A DNA stretch of 64,000 nucleotides from Sulfurovum riftiae (GTDB taxonomy: Bacteria; Campylobacterota; Campylobacteria; Campylobacterales; Sulfurovaceae): contig NZ_LNKT01000002.1 in NCBI RefSeq assembly GCF_001595645.1, positions 1 to 64,000 on the forward strand, given 5' to 3'. The notes under the pieces are model-generated. The model had not been told where the DNA came from, made no database searches, and worked only from the letters and a program-made list of their open reading frames with translations. Below are positions 7,698 through 16,680 of this stretch, one piece after another. Numbering within the stretch: position 1 is the first letter of the stretch; every line of letters begins with the position of its first letter. A program made the position numbers and the translations under genes.

Positions 7698-8024
7698 ATG
7701 GAAGGCATGATAAAAGTCAGTTATACAGTGATGTGCAAGAACGATGTCCATATAGAGCTGGAACTCAGGCAGCTGCTTGAAAACGAAAAGGTTTTAAAGG
7801 TGATCAAGAGTGAATTCGCCAAAGGCCTGCGCAATATCGATGTGCTCAGTAAAGAAAACACCGAACTGCTGATCAAAAGCCATAAAACGGTATTTGAATT
7901 CACTGCCGGAAAGAATGATTTTGCAGACCTTCTTGAGCTGGCAGAAGAAGATGCCCGCAAACACAAACGTCTGAAGAAAGAGTGTGACGGAATCGAACTG
8001 GTAGACATTGTTACTGTAGATTAG
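7698..8024 (+). CDS. Hypothetical protein upstream of the SUV3-like helicase
   Basis: A 108-residue soluble alpha/beta protein, no cysteine pair and no membrane segment. It has a central helix-rich region (LELRQLLENEKVLKVIKSEFAKGL) and a charged C-terminal part (EDARKHKRLKKECDGIELVDIVTVD). No domain recognised. GGAGAAAGCC precedes the ATG. The helicase gene starts 13 bases after its stop, so the two are probably co-transcribed; a role linked to RNA is only a guess from that. The shared operator at 7625-7645 lies about 55 bases upstream. Confidence 0.7.
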   Translation: MEGMIKVSYTVMCKNDVHIELELRQLLENEKVLKVIKSEFAKGLRNIDVLSKENTELLIKSHKTVFEFTAGKNDFADLLELAEEDARKHKRLKKECDGIELVDIVTVD

Positions 8025-8037
8025 ATATACTGCCGTT

Positions 8038-10851
8038 ATGGCAAAGAAAAAGAAAAAATACCTGATAAAACTGAACAATAAAATACGAAACTACTTTAAC
8101 GGCCTGCCTTTTGACGAGGGCATCGCCAATGTTGATGATGACAAACTCATTGAACTCATCATGCTGCTGGAACTCAATCTTGACTCACATGAACACGACG
8201 ATATGGTACGTGCACTCAGACGTGTCTGGAGCGAAGAAGGGGCCGGTACAAGAGAACTCATCGTCTCCTACCTTACACAAAGCCACAAAGCCGTCCATAC
8301 TTCCAAACGCAGTGCACCGCTTGACAAAGTGGAGAAGATCATGCATATTCTCGATGAGGTGGAACACAGCAGGGAAGAGGAGAACCAGATACTCGATGCC
8401 TTCATCAATGTCAAAAGTGCCAAGATCACCCAGGAGAAGGTTGTAGGCAAACTGCATTACCTCAGAATGAAGGGAAGGCTGGCCATACTGGAGAAGTCAC
8501 TTGAAGTGGAATTCAATTCTCTCAATGAGATGGAGTTCTACCACTCTTTCATCTTCTCTCTGAAAGCCTTTGACTTCAACAAGCTGCTTCAGTGCACTAC
8601 CCCACCCCTTCCACTGGATGAAATGTGGGAAATGTCAGATGAGAAGATACTCGAAAAGCTCAAAAAGATCAAGGAAGAGACCATTCGTGTACGCACGGAA
8701 GAGATAGAACAGTTTCTCCGTTCCGTCAATGAGAAGGAACACCCTTTCCTTACTGATGAACAGATTGCAACTGCCCTGAAACGCATGCCTCCAGAATCGG
8801 AGCTGTACCATGCGCCGCTGCCGCTTGAGCTCATTGAAGAGATCCTGCACAGTATCAGTGAAAAGTATGATGTCTTTGAGAGTGCGGACCATCTTATCAT
8901 CGAGAAAGAGAAATTCCATGATCTTTTCGGTACGACCCTCTTCTACGACACTTCCGTCTCGTATGAAAAACCGCTCTTCTATTCGCTCATCTGGCGTGGA
9001 GTGGAACCACCGGTCAAAGAGGACATCAACCGTGTCAATGATGACCTGCTGGCACATTTCAAGGTAGCCATCGATGACCTGCTCGACGAAATGAAAGAAC
9101 TCAGCAGCAAACTGGACATCGAAGAGGAGACACTGCATGAGTTCATCATACGTTTTGTAGAGCCGCAGATACGTGCCTCTCATACACTTAAGTTCAAGGA
9201 AAAAAGCAGACGCCGCATCCTGTTTCATTTCGGCGAATACATCAAGCCGCTTCTGGAGAAACAGAAACGGGAAGAGCTTCTGGCAAAGACCATACGTGAT
9301 TTCAAGAATCTCTATCCTCTGGCAAGAGAACTTAAAAGAAAGATCATCTTCCATGTCGGACCGACCAACTCCGGAAAGACCTACTCTGCACTCAAAGCAC
9401 TTACCGAAGCCTCTACCGGATACTACCTTGCTCCACTCCGTCTGCTGGCGCTTGAAGGCTATGAAAACCTTAAAAGGGAGGGAGTACATGTCTCACTTAT
9501 TACCGGTGAAGAGGAGATCATAGACGAGGAGTCTACACATATCTCCTCCACCATAGAGATGATGAACAATGCGGTCGATGTCGATGTCTGTGTCATAGAC
9601 GAGATACAGATGATCTCCGACCGTGACCGGGGATGGGCCTGGGCGAATGCTCTCATCGGTGCACCGGCCAAAAAAGTCATTCTGACGGGTTCGGTCAATG
9701 CCCTGCATGCTGTTGAAGCGCTATGCGAATACCTGGGTGAGGAACTCGAAGTCATCCACTTCGAACGCAAGAATGAACTCAAGATGATGAAACATCCCGT
9801 TTCCATGAAGAAGATAGAACCTCAGACAGCCGTGGTCGCTTTTTCAAGAAGAGATGTACTTTCACTCAAACAACAGCTTTCCGAAAGGTACTCTGTCTCC
9901 GTAGTTTACGGCAACCTCTCCCCGGAAGTAAGACGGGAAGAGGCAAGACGTTTCAGAGAGGGCGAAAGCCAGATACTTGTCTCGACAGATGCCATTGCTA
10001 TGGGGCTCAACCTGCCCATCAAGACCCTGCTCTTTGCCAAAGACAACAAATTTGACGGCCTTCGAAGACGCGAGTTGCTCCCTACCGAAGTGCAGCAGAT
10101 TGCAGGACGGGCCGGACGCTACGGTTTTGAGGAGAAAGGGTATGTCGGCGCACTGGACCCCAATGCACTCGACACGATCACCAAAGCCTTCCATGCACCG
10201 CTTCCGGACATCGAACTGCCTGTATCGGTCATGGCAAGTCTGGAACATGTCATGCTCATAGGCGAGATACTGGAGACGGAGAACATTACCACCATCCTGG
10301 GATTCTTTGCCGACAATATGGAATTCGACGGCCCTTTCATGGCAGCCAACATCGACTCCATGCTTGAGATCGCCGCTATCGTCGATGAATACGAACTGGA
10401 CCTCAAGACACGCTTCTATCTTGCCTGTGCTCCGGCAAGCATCTCCTCACCCTATATCGAGTCGGTCTTTCACCGCTACATCAAGCAGATCGAAGCCGGA
10501 AAAAAAGTACTTTACATCCCGCCGCGCGATCTGCCTGCCTTTGCCCAGACGAACGATATGCTGCTCAATGCCGAGGACCGCGTACGCGAGATATCACTCT
10601 ATCTCTGGCTGAGCTTCAAGTTCCCCGATATCTTTGAAGATACGGACAAAGCCTTACAGGCAAGGGTCAGGCTCAACAACTACATCGAAAACTCTCTCCG
10701 TCAGGGACACTTCACCAAAAAATGCCGCAAATGCGGAAAAGTACTCGACTTCTCCTACCGCTTCTCCATCTGCGACAGCTGCCACAGTCTGAGTAAAAGA
10801 GGTTCTGGCTCTTCACATCGGGGCGGATACAGGGGTAGACGAAGAAGGTAA
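8038..10851 (+). CDS. SUV3-like DEAD/DEAH RNA helicase with zinc ribbon and RG tail
   Basis: A 937-residue superfamily 2 helicase. The SUV3-type Walker A is GPTNSGKT (about residues 441-448, context FHVGPTNSGKTYSALKAL), motif II is DEIQ (about 520) and motif VI is QIAGRAGRYG (about 686). The first 430 residues are a helical region not recognised as a known domain. The end has CRKC...CDSC (about 896-915), a zinc-ribbon pattern, then a GGYRGRRRR tail suited to RNA binding. Mitochondrial SUV3 unwinds RNA for decay; a similar role in RNA turnover is likely. The start lacks a clear ribosome site. Confidence 0.88.
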   Translation: MAKKKKKYLIKLNNKIRNYFNGLPFDEGIANVDDDKLIELIMLLELNLDSHEHDDMVRALRRVWSEEGAGTRELIVSYLTQSHKAVHTSKRSAPLDKVEKIMHILDEVEHSREEENQILDAFINVKSAKITQEKVVGKLHYLRMKGRLAILEKSLEVEFNSLNEMEFYHSFIFSLKAFDFNKLLQCTTPPLPLDEMWEMSDEKILEKLKKIKEETIRVRTEEIEQFLRSVNEKEHPFLTDEQIATALKRMPPESELYHAPLPLELIEEILHSISEKYDVFESADHLIIEKEKFHDLFGTTLFYDTSVSYEKPLFYSLIWRGVEPPVKEDINRVNDDLLAHFKVAIDDLLDEMKELSSKLDIEEETLHEFIIRFVEPQIRASHTLKFKEKSRRRILFHFGEYIKPLLEKQKREELLAKTIRDFKNLYPLARELKRKIIFHVGPTNSGKTYSALKALTEASTGYYLAPLRLLALEGYENLKREGVHVSLITGEEEIIDEESTHISSTIEMMNNAVDVDVCVIDEIQMISDRDRGWAWANALIGAPAKKVILTGSVNALHAVEALCEYLGEELEVIHFERKNELKMMKHPVSMKKIEPQTAVVAFSRRDVLSLKQQLSERYSVSVVYGNLSPEVRREEARRFREGESQILVSTDAIAMGLNLPIKTLLFAKDNKFDGLRRRELLPTEVQQIAGRAGRYGFEEKGYVGALDPNALDTITKAFHAPLPDIELPVSVMASLEHVMLIGEILETENITTILGFFADNMEFDGPFMAANIDSMLEIAAIVDEYELDLKTRFYLACAPASISSPYIESVFHRYIKQIEAGKKVLYIPPRDLPAFAQTNDMLLNAEDRVREISLYLWLSFKFPDIFEDTDKALQARVRLNNYIENSLRQGHFTKKCRKCGKVLDFSYRFSICDSCHSLSKRGSGSSHRGGYRGRRRR

Positions 10852-10878
10852 GTAGCAGGATTCTATTTAGCTGCTACT

Positions 10879-10904
10879 CGTTTCCACGTTACACGTGGAA
10901 ATGC
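10879..10904. repeat. REP-like palindrome
   Basis: TTTCCACGT-TAC-ACGTGGAAA (10881-10901) is a perfect 9-bp stem with a 3-base loop, in the context CGTTTCCACG...GAAATGCC. It resembles, from memory, the widespread CGTTCCCACGCTC-type palindromic repeats linked to RAYT transposases. There is no T-run after it, so a terminator role for the helicase gene is doubtful. Confidence 0.55.
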
Positions 10905-10976
10905 CTACTTCAACCCAATCTAGCAGAAAGGCTCGATATCCAGTATGATGCATCATCATATTTCCATTCCAAATCC

Positions 10977-11057
10977 GTAGGGGTAACCCTTGTGGTTACC
11001 CTTTTGAAACCATAATTCCCTCTCCGTTCAAGGGCAACCACAAGGGATTGCCCCTAC
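10977..11057. repeat. MITE-like 81-bp element with 27-28 bp terminal inverted repeats
   Basis: Left arm 10977-11003 (GTAGGGGTAACCCTTGTGG...) and right arm 11030-11057 are inverted copies: the right arm read backwards is GTAGGGGCAATCCCTTGTGG... with only three differences including one indel. The 26-base centre is TTTGAAACCATAATTCCCTCTCCGTTC-like and unrelated. Each arm is itself partly palindromic (GGGTAACC...GGTTACCC). The termini GTAGGGGC.. are, from memory, common in dispersed non-autonomous repeats. It carries no gene. Confidence 0.7.
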
Positions 11058-11091
11058 ATTTTTAAACGTAGAAACATTTCCAAAATAGTGG

Positions 11092-11097
11092 TATAAT
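11092..11097 (+). promoter_or_regulatory. -10 box of the 11132 gene
   Basis: TATAAT followed by a likely start near 11104 and a 28-base leader with CAGGAGAGACC before the ATG. No convincing -35 is present, as is usual for sigma-70 promoters in Campylobacterota. Confidence 0.55.
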
Positions 11098-11131
11098 GCA
11101 TTCCATACAGTAACACCTTTCAGGAGAGACC

Positions 11132-12355
11132 ATGCGAACCCACCTTCTTCTACTTTTGGCATCGGCTACATTCGCTCAGGCCGACTGGAAGTCCGATATG
11201 CTTGAACAGGGCACGACGCTCTACGAAAATGCCAAGCACAAAACAGTTGAACTCTACAAAGAACTCAAACCTCTGGCCCTGGACCAGAACAGGAGCAAAG
11301 AGGCACAGATGAATGCCATCTGGGATGACCTTCTGCCACAGCTTGAAAAAGGGTTGGAGTATACGGACAAGCTTGAAAAAGCTCCTGATTCTGCCTGGAT
11401 AGGATCGGACAAAAAAGATATTCGGCACGATATAGACAAGGTCTTCGACAGGATCATCGATACCCTCATCGATGATGATTTCCTCTCCTACAAGAAAGAA
11501 ATCAACTCCCTGCAGCAGGATATTGCAAGCAACAAGAATACCATAGCCTTTTACAGAGAGAAGAAGATCAGCGCGCCTGCCCAGAGCAGCATCAAGACGA
11601 CTAAAGCGGACTATGCCAAAAAGATCGAGGAGCTTCAGGAGGAGAACCTTGACAATGAACGCCGCATAGAGCAGATCAAAGGCAGGCTCATACAGCAGTT
11701 CGCCGACATAGGGGTGAACCTCTCCGCCGAGCAGATCAATGTCCTTCTGACACGTGTGGACGGAGATGACATTATTCAGATGGCCCTGATGATGGATGTC
11801 CTCAAACACATCACCAATCAGATCATGGTCCTGATGAAAGAGAACAATGAAGACCTGGCCTATGCAAAGAAGTATTACGGTTTGCATCTCGTCTCTCTGG
11901 AACTGGTCGTATATATTCAGCAGAAGTACATCGACAAGGTGGACAATGTCTACATTCCAAAGATAGACACCATCATGTTCGAAGCACAGAAGATGGTGGC
12001 GGAGACCAAAAGACTCGCTGCATCGGAAATGAGCGAGAGACGCAAAAATATTTATGAGAAGAACATACAGACACAGGAGCTGACCGCCCATGTGGCACAG
12101 CTTTACAAACAGGACCTCATTACCTCAAAGATCAGCATGATCAATGCACAGAAGATCACAAAGAAAAATCTGCAGCTGGCACGGAACACCTACAAGACCG
12201 TCGTCCTCAGTGCAGACCTCTATGAACTGATCTCGGAGAGCCAGAACATGTTCTCGGAGGTCAGCAAGATACAGGTACCCAACATCGTTCCCTTCGAGAA
12301 TATGCAGATACAGAAAAAGTATTACGAGCTGACGAAACTCATACAGAAGAAATAA
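11132..12355 (+). CDS. Exported coiled-coil hypothetical protein
   Basis: A 407-residue protein with a short signal peptide (residues 1-16, cleavage near FAQA-DW). The rest is almost wholly helical and charged, with coiled-coil stretches at about 120-195 (SYKKEINSLQQDIASNKN; KIEELQEENLDNERRIEQIK) and more helices to the end. No known domain recognised and no cysteines noted in the mature part. It should act in the periplasm, perhaps as a scaffold. Strong ribosome site (AGGAGAGACC) and its own promoter. It converges with the CDF gene with one base between the stops. Confidence 0.75.
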   Translation: MRTHLLLLLASATFAQADWKSDMLEQGTTLYENAKHKTVELYKELKPLALDQNRSKEAQMNAIWDDLLPQLEKGLEYTDKLEKAPDSAWIGSDKKDIRHDIDKVFDRIIDTLIDDDFLSYKKEINSLQQDIASNKNTIAFYREKKISAPAQSSIKTTKADYAKKIEELQEENLDNERRIEQIKGRLIQQFADIGVNLSAEQINVLLTRVDGDDIIQMALMMDVLKHITNQIMVLMKENNEDLAYAKKYYGLHLVSLELVVYIQQKYIDKVDNVYIPKIDTIMFEAQKMVAETKRLAASEMSERRKNIYEKNIQTQELTAHVAQLYKQDLITSKISMINAQKITKKNLQLARNTYKTVVLSADLYELISESQNMFSEVSKIQVPNIVPFENMQIQKKYYELTKLIQKK

Positions 12356-12356
12356 G

Positions 12357-13256
12357 CTACCTCTCCTCTTTGAGAAGACAATGATTCTCTCTTCCCGCCT
12401 CTTCTATCTGGACGGTCGTATGTTCAATATCGAACTGCACATGCATTGCTTCCTGAATATCATGTAGAAAAGTATTGGGGTCATTCAACTTTTCTTTGAG
12501 AACAAGGTGCACGCTTAATGCCGTTTCAGTGGTACTGAGCGGCCAGATATGCAGGTCATGCAGGCTTTCGACCTCCCCGAGTCCCATAAGGTATGCTTTC
12601 ACTTTTTCTGTCTCCACACCCTTTGGAACGGCATCGATGGTATAGTTGACGGAATCTCTGAGCAGCCCCCATGTACCAATGAAAATGACCACAGCGATCA
12701 CGATACTGACCAGCGGATCGACCCAGAGCCACCCTTTGTACAAAATAACGATACCTGCAATGACAACCCCCAGTGAGACGATCGCATCTGCTGCCATATG
12801 CAGAAAAGCACCACGGATGTTCAGATCGTTCTTCTGGTCCTTCATGAAAAGAAGTGCCGTAGCCGTATTGATCAGTACACCGATACCCGCAACAACAATC
12901 ACGGTCATACCCTCGACCGGATGGGGTTCTTTGAAACGCTCCAGTGCCTCATAGAGGATACCAGCAAGTGCAAGGATAAGCAGCACCGCACTGATAAGCG
13001 ATGCAAGGACCGTGACCTTCTTGAATCCGTAGGTTCTTTTCTGGCTGACCGCTTTGGTTGCCAGCCAGCTTGCACCCCATGCCAGAAGCAGCCCCAGGAC
13101 ATCACTGAGATTATGCCCGGCATCGGCAAGAAGGGAAAGCGAATTCGACAGCAGGCCATAGACAGCCTCGATAATGACAAACCCTACATTGAGAATGACA
13201 CCTATGGCAAAAGCACGGTTGTAGTTCCTGACCCCATGGCTGTGACCTTGTCCCAT
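12357..13256 (-). CDS. Cation diffusion facilitator (CzcD/ZitB-like metal exporter)
   Basis: A 299-residue CDF transporter that exports divalent metal (probably zinc) in exchange for protons. Six membrane helices; the transport-site residues are His48 and Asp52 in helix 2 (LADAGHNLSD; Asp45 also) and His153 and Asp157 in helix 5 (HMAADAIVS). The N-terminus starts with a His-containing GQGHSHG and the cytosolic C-terminal domain has HDLHIWPLSTTETALSVHL. The ATG overlaps the stop of bioV (TAATG), so it is translated from the end of the aroB operon. Its inclusion there looks like a local addition. Confidence 0.92.
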   Translation of the reverse strand: MGQGHSHGVRNYNRAFAIGVILNVGFVIIEAVYGLLSNSLSLLADAGHNLSDVLGLLLAWGASWLATKAVSQKRTYGFKKVTVLASLISAVLLILALAGILYEALERFKEPHPVEGMTVIVVAGIGVLINTATALLFMKDQKNDLNIRGAFLHMAADAIVSLGVVIAGIVILYKGWLWVDPLVSIVIAVVIFIGTWGLLRDSVNYTIDAVPKGVETEKVKAYLMGLGEVESLHDLHIWPLSTTETALSVHLVLKEKLNDPNTFLHDIQEAMHVQFDIEHTTVQIEEAGRENHCLLKEER

Positions 13257-13774
13257 TATTCTCTCTCCAGAAGTAGATGTCCCGCATCCTTGATCCAGTA
13301 GGTCGTTACATGCTCTTTGAAGAAGTCATAGGCAGCGGCACTGTCGATGATCCTGTCTTCAGCACCGAGGAACACCTCTATGACAGTGCCTCTCCTTGCT
13401 ACCTCTTCTATTTTGTCGGCATCCCACCGGTAGGTCAACAGTGCTTCAAGTTCCTCTTTCGTTCCGGTATGAAGAAAGGGTTCAAGGTCCTGTTTGCAGG
13501 GATAAGATATATTTTGAAGGAACTGCTCTACATAGGCCTCTTTCCCCGCCTCAAAATAGCGCAGCTGTGTACGGATGAAACTGGGCCTTTGTGTCTGGAA
13601 AAAAGCCGGAGAGAGAAGGATGAGCCTGTCTACCCTTTTCTGCGTCGCATAGACATATTCGAATGCCTTTTGGGCACCGTAACTGAAACCGGCGACACAG
13701 AGTTCACTCTGCAGCAGAAAGTCACTGAAAAAATCTTTTTCACCCGATAGAGAAAAACCGTTGTAGAAAAGCAT
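13256..13774 (-). CDS. bioV: Pimeloyl-ACP methyl ester esterase BioV-type
   Basis: A 172-residue small alpha/beta hydrolase that resembles Helicobacter BioV, which cleaves the methyl ester of pimeloyl-ACP in early biotin synthesis. Start MLFYNGFSLSGEKDFF, nucleophile motif GFSYGA, then ILLSPAFFQ, an acid region FLGAEDRI(I/T)D and the terminal catalytic His in DAGHLLLE. I chose ATG at 13774, after TTTAGGAAG, because the longer frame runs into the FtsH-like gene without a ribosome site. It lies 4 bases after that gene and overlaps the CDF gene by one base. No other biotin gene is in the window. Confidence 0.85.
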   Translation of the reverse strand: MLFYNGFSLSGEKDFFSDFLLQSELCVAGFSYGAQKAFEYVYATQKRVDRLILLSPAFFQTQRPSFIRTQLRYFEAGKEAYVEQFLQNISYPCKQDLEPFLHTGTKEELEALLTYRWDADKIEEVARRGTVIEVFLGAEDRIIDSAAAYDFFKEHVTTYWIKDAGHLLLERE

Positions 13775-13778
13775 CTTC

Positions 13779-15452
13779 CTAAAAGAGCTCTCTGAGGATC
13801 TCTTTGCACTTCTCCTGAGTAATATTCTCATGCTGAAGCAGATACTCCGAGACTTCTGAAAGTGCCTGGTCCAGTGTTTTGAGCAGTGCGGTCACTTCGG
13901 AGACCGTATCTCGTAGCAGCTCTTCTTCCTGGAGGGGTGTGACGATGAAGTTGTCGCTCATCGCATACGTGTAGATCACCTTGTTGACCAGTTCTTTGGC
14001 CTGTCTGATATCTGCACTGGCATTGGTGAACTGCTCATTGTAGTGCAGTTTCGTCGCAATACTTCCGGCAAGGTATACCTTGATGCGGTTGATGAGTTTT
14101 GAACGCGAGAGGATCTCATGCTCCTGAAGAAGCAGTCTTGTGGTCACGATGCCTATCTTCTCGAACTCTACATCCAGCCAGGTGGCAACGACCGCTTTGG
14201 CACTCTGATAGACCGCCTGTACCCTGCGCTCCTCTTCGGTGAAACTCAGGATCTTGCGTTTGCCCAGCAGTACTTTCTCTTTGACAGCTTCGAAGTCGCT
14301 GTTCTCGACGACCTTTCGTCCTTCTCTCATCGCAAAGATCGCTGCTTCGTTGGTAAGCGTGTCGAGTGCTGCTGAATTGAAACCGACCGTCATACGGGCG
14401 ATCTCTTCAATGTCGACATTGTTGGGTTTGTGCACAAGGTAGAGCTCCAGTGTCTTGGCACGTTCCTCCAGGTCGGGAAGAGAGATGTGGATACGTCTGT
14501 CAAAACGCCCTGCTCTAAGCAGCGCTTCGTCCAGTACATCTATCTTGTTGGTCGCCCCGATCACGATAACGCCGGAACTCTCTTCAAAGCCGTCCATTTC
14601 GGTCAGGAGCTGGTTGAGTGTCGCTTCGCGTTCATCGTTCCTGAACTCTCCACGGCTTTTGCCTACGGCATCTATCTCGTCGATAAAGATGATACTCGGT
14701 GCCATCTGCTTGGCTTTTTTGAAGAGTTCACTCACACGCTTGGCACCCATACCCACATAGATATGCACGAATGAAGCCCCGCTCTGGTAGAAGAACGGTA
14801 CGCCTGCTTCACCGGCGACCGCCTTTGAAATGAGCGTTTTTCCCACACCTGGAGGGCCGACAAGAAGCACACCTTTGGGCAGACGGATATCGAGTTCTCT
14901 GTACTTCTGCGGCTCACGAAGGAAATCGATGATCTCTTCAAGTTCCTCTTTGACATCTTTGATACCGGCAACATCTTTGAAGGTCACATTGGAGGTCAGT
15001 GCCTGTACAGGTTCGTATATCTCCGCATTCTCTTCCCTGGCACCCCGTATCTGTTTGAGCTGCTGAAGACGGTTGATCTTCATCATCCGGAAAAGATAGA
15101 AAATGGAACCGATGAGTATGGCAAGAAGTACGAGATCGAAAAGATAGCTTTTGTCCTCTTTCACCTCCACAGGATATTTGCTGAAGAAAGCAGCCGTGTT
15201 GATGGCATCCTTGTAGATCTTATAGCCTCTGTCCGCTGTTTTAAGATGAATATAGTCACCGTCAATGACCACTTTTTCGATCTTGTCTTTGCTGTAGAGT
15301 GCATTGGCCTGCTTGTGGGTGATAAGTGTATCCCCGTCACGCAGCGCCGCATAGGCAAGCAGAAGAACGACCAAAAGGCTCAGAGAGAGAATGATCCTGA
15401 TGTGTTTCTTCTCAAAACGTTTTGTTTTAGAGTTTTGCTCTGTTGCTTTCAC
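13779..15452 (-). CDS. FtsH-like membrane AAA ATPase lacking the HEXXH protease site
   Basis: A 557-residue FtsH homologue with two N-terminal membrane helices (about 18-37 and 105-121), an AAA domain with Walker A GPPGVGKT (199-206), Walker B IIFIDEID (254-261) and second region of homology with RAGRFDRR (313-320). Where FtsH has Y-HEAGH the sequence is Tyr415-Gln416-Ser417-Ala418-Lys419-Ala420, so both zinc histidines and the catalytic glutamate are gone, while the third-ligand region (NASADIRQA) keeps its Asp. It should unfold or move membrane proteins without cutting them. Start is GTG after GGAGGTGGGAC; it overlaps mtaB by 26 bases. Confidence 0.9.
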   Translation of the reverse strand: MKATEQNSKTKRFEKKHIRIILSLSLLVVLLLAYAALRDGDTLITHKQANALYSKDKIEKVVIDGDYIHLKTADRGYKIYKDAINTAAFFSKYPVEVKEDKSYLFDLVLLAILIGSIFYLFRMMKINRLQQLKQIRGAREENAEIYEPVQALTSNVTFKDVAGIKDVKEELEEIIDFLREPQKYRELDIRLPKGVLLVGPPGVGKTLISKAVAGEAGVPFFYQSGASFVHIYVGMGAKRVSELFKKAKQMAPSIIFIDEIDAVGKSRGEFRNDEREATLNQLLTEMDGFEESSGVIVIGATNKIDVLDEALLRAGRFDRRIHISLPDLEERAKTLELYLVHKPNNVDIEEIARMTVGFNSAALDTLTNEAAIFAMREGRKVVENSDFEAVKEKVLLGKRKILSFTEEERRVQAVYQSAKAVVATWLDVEFEKIGIVTTRLLLQEHEILSRSKLINRIKVYLAGSIATKLHYNEQFTNASADIRQAKELVNKVIYTYAMSDNFIVTPLQEEELLRDTVSEVTALLKTLDQALSEVSEYLLQHENITQEKCKEILRELF

Positions 15453-16680
15453 GTCCCACCTCCACTTGGTTCAGGAGTACCCAGTTGGCACTGAGGTCTT
15501 CATCGCTTTGTACTTCAACACGGTTAAAATACTGATCAAAACCGCTGTAGATACCCTCTTTACCGCTCTCAAGAAGGACTTCAAGGTTGCTGTTGTGCTC
15601 ACGACGGAAAAGAAAGTTCTTCGCCTTGACGATCTCTGTGAGTTCACGGTGGCGTTCCTTGGCGATGTTACCACGTACTTCAGGTTTCATCATTGCCGAA
15701 GCGGTATTGTCACGTTTGGAGTAGGAGAAGGCATGCACATGGGTCAACGGCAGTTCCTTGACGCGTGCGATCGCTTCCTGCCATGCTGTTTCATCTTCTC
15801 CCGGATGCCCGACAATATAGTCCGTGCCCAAAGCGTAACCTTTCTGTGCGATCCTGTGGAAAAGTTCCAGATCGCTGTCAAAACGGTTACGGCGGTTCAT
15901 CAACTCCAGCATTTTGTCGGAGGTATGCTGCAGCGCGATATGCAGGTGTTTCGCCATCCAGGGCTCAGAAAGAAGTTCCATGAACTCATCGTCGATCTGA
16001 ATAGGCTCAAGACTCCCGATACGTATCCGCCGTACCCCGCGTATCATACTCATCTTCTTGAGCAGTTTCGCCATGGATGTGTCATGGTCCTGTCCGTAGG
16101 AGCCCACATTGGTTCCCGTCAGAATGAACTCTCCAAAACCGTTGGCGGCAAGCTTGCCGATCTGTGCAAGAATAGTCTCTTCTCTGTGTGATCTGGCATC
16201 GCCACGTACAGCAGGAATGATACAGTAGGAGCATCTGAAGTCACACCCCTCCTGTATCTTGATAAAAGCCCGGCTTTTTCCTACGAACTCCTCGACGATC
16301 GTGGAATCGATATGCTCAAGGTCCCCTATCTCATAAAAACGTGTCTCTTTTTTGAGGATCTCGTTGATGTTCTCTTTCTCCGAATGGCCCATAACACCGA
16401 AAACCTTCTGGTCCTCGAAGAGCGCTTCCCCCTTGGAGTGCGAACCGCAGCCTGCCAGAATGACTTTGGCTTTGGGGTTCCTGCGTTTGATGGAGGAGAT
16501 GTAGTTACGGACCGAAGAGTCCGCTCCGTTGGTGACCGTACAGGAGTTCACCACGATGATATCGCTTTGTGTATCGTCCTGTGAAAGCTCGAACTCTTTG
16601 AGTTTGGACATCATCACCTGGGTGTCGAACTGGTTCGTACGGCACCCAAAGGTTTTGAAGTAGACTTTTTTACTGTTCAT
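15427..16680 (-). CDS. mtaB: tRNA t6A37 methylthiotransferase MtaB
   Basis: A 417-residue radical SAM methylthiotransferase of the MiaB family, MtaB branch, which turns t6A37 into ms2t6A37 in tRNA. The N-terminal domain holds one Fe-S cluster with Cys13, Cys47 and Cys78; the radical SAM cluster is Cys146, Cys150, Cys153 (EGCDFRCSYC). A TRAM-like domain ends the protein. MtaB rather than MiaB or RimO is inferred from the FGCRTNQFDT start and IGSLEP box. Its ATG overlaps the mscS-like stop (ATGA) and its end overlaps the FtsH-like gene. Confidence 0.9.
   Translation of the reverse strand: MNSKKVYFKTFGCRTNQFDTQVMMSKLKEFELSQDDTQSDIIVVNSCTVTNGADSSVRNYISSIKRRNPKAKVILAGCGSHSKGEALFEDQKVFGVMGHSEKENINEILKKETRFYEIGDLEHIDSTIVEEFVGKSRAFIKIQEGCDFRCSYCIIPAVRGDARSHREETILAQIGKLAANGFGEFILTGTNVGSYGQDHDTSMAKLLKKMSMIRGVRRIRIGSLEPIQIDDEFMELLSEPWMAKHLHIALQHTSDKMLELMNRRNRFDSDLELFHRIAQKGYALGTDYIVGHPGEDETAWQEAIARVKELPLTHVHAFSYSKRDNTASAMMKPEVRGNIAKERHRELTEIVKAKNFLFRREHNSNLEVLLESGKEGIYSGFDQYFNRVEVQSDEDLSANWVLLNQVEVGRESNRAKL

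Noticed and set aside
11150-12091. 313-residue minus-strand open frame opposite the coiled-coil protein gene
   Set aside because: The plus-strand gene has a signal peptide, promoter and ribosome site; the minus frame is a codon shadow.
15427-15674. mtaB C-terminus and FtsH-like start as one fused gene
   Set aside because: The frames differ, mtaB has its stop at 15427 and the FtsH-like gene has GTG with GGAGGTGGGAC; a 26-base overlap explains it.
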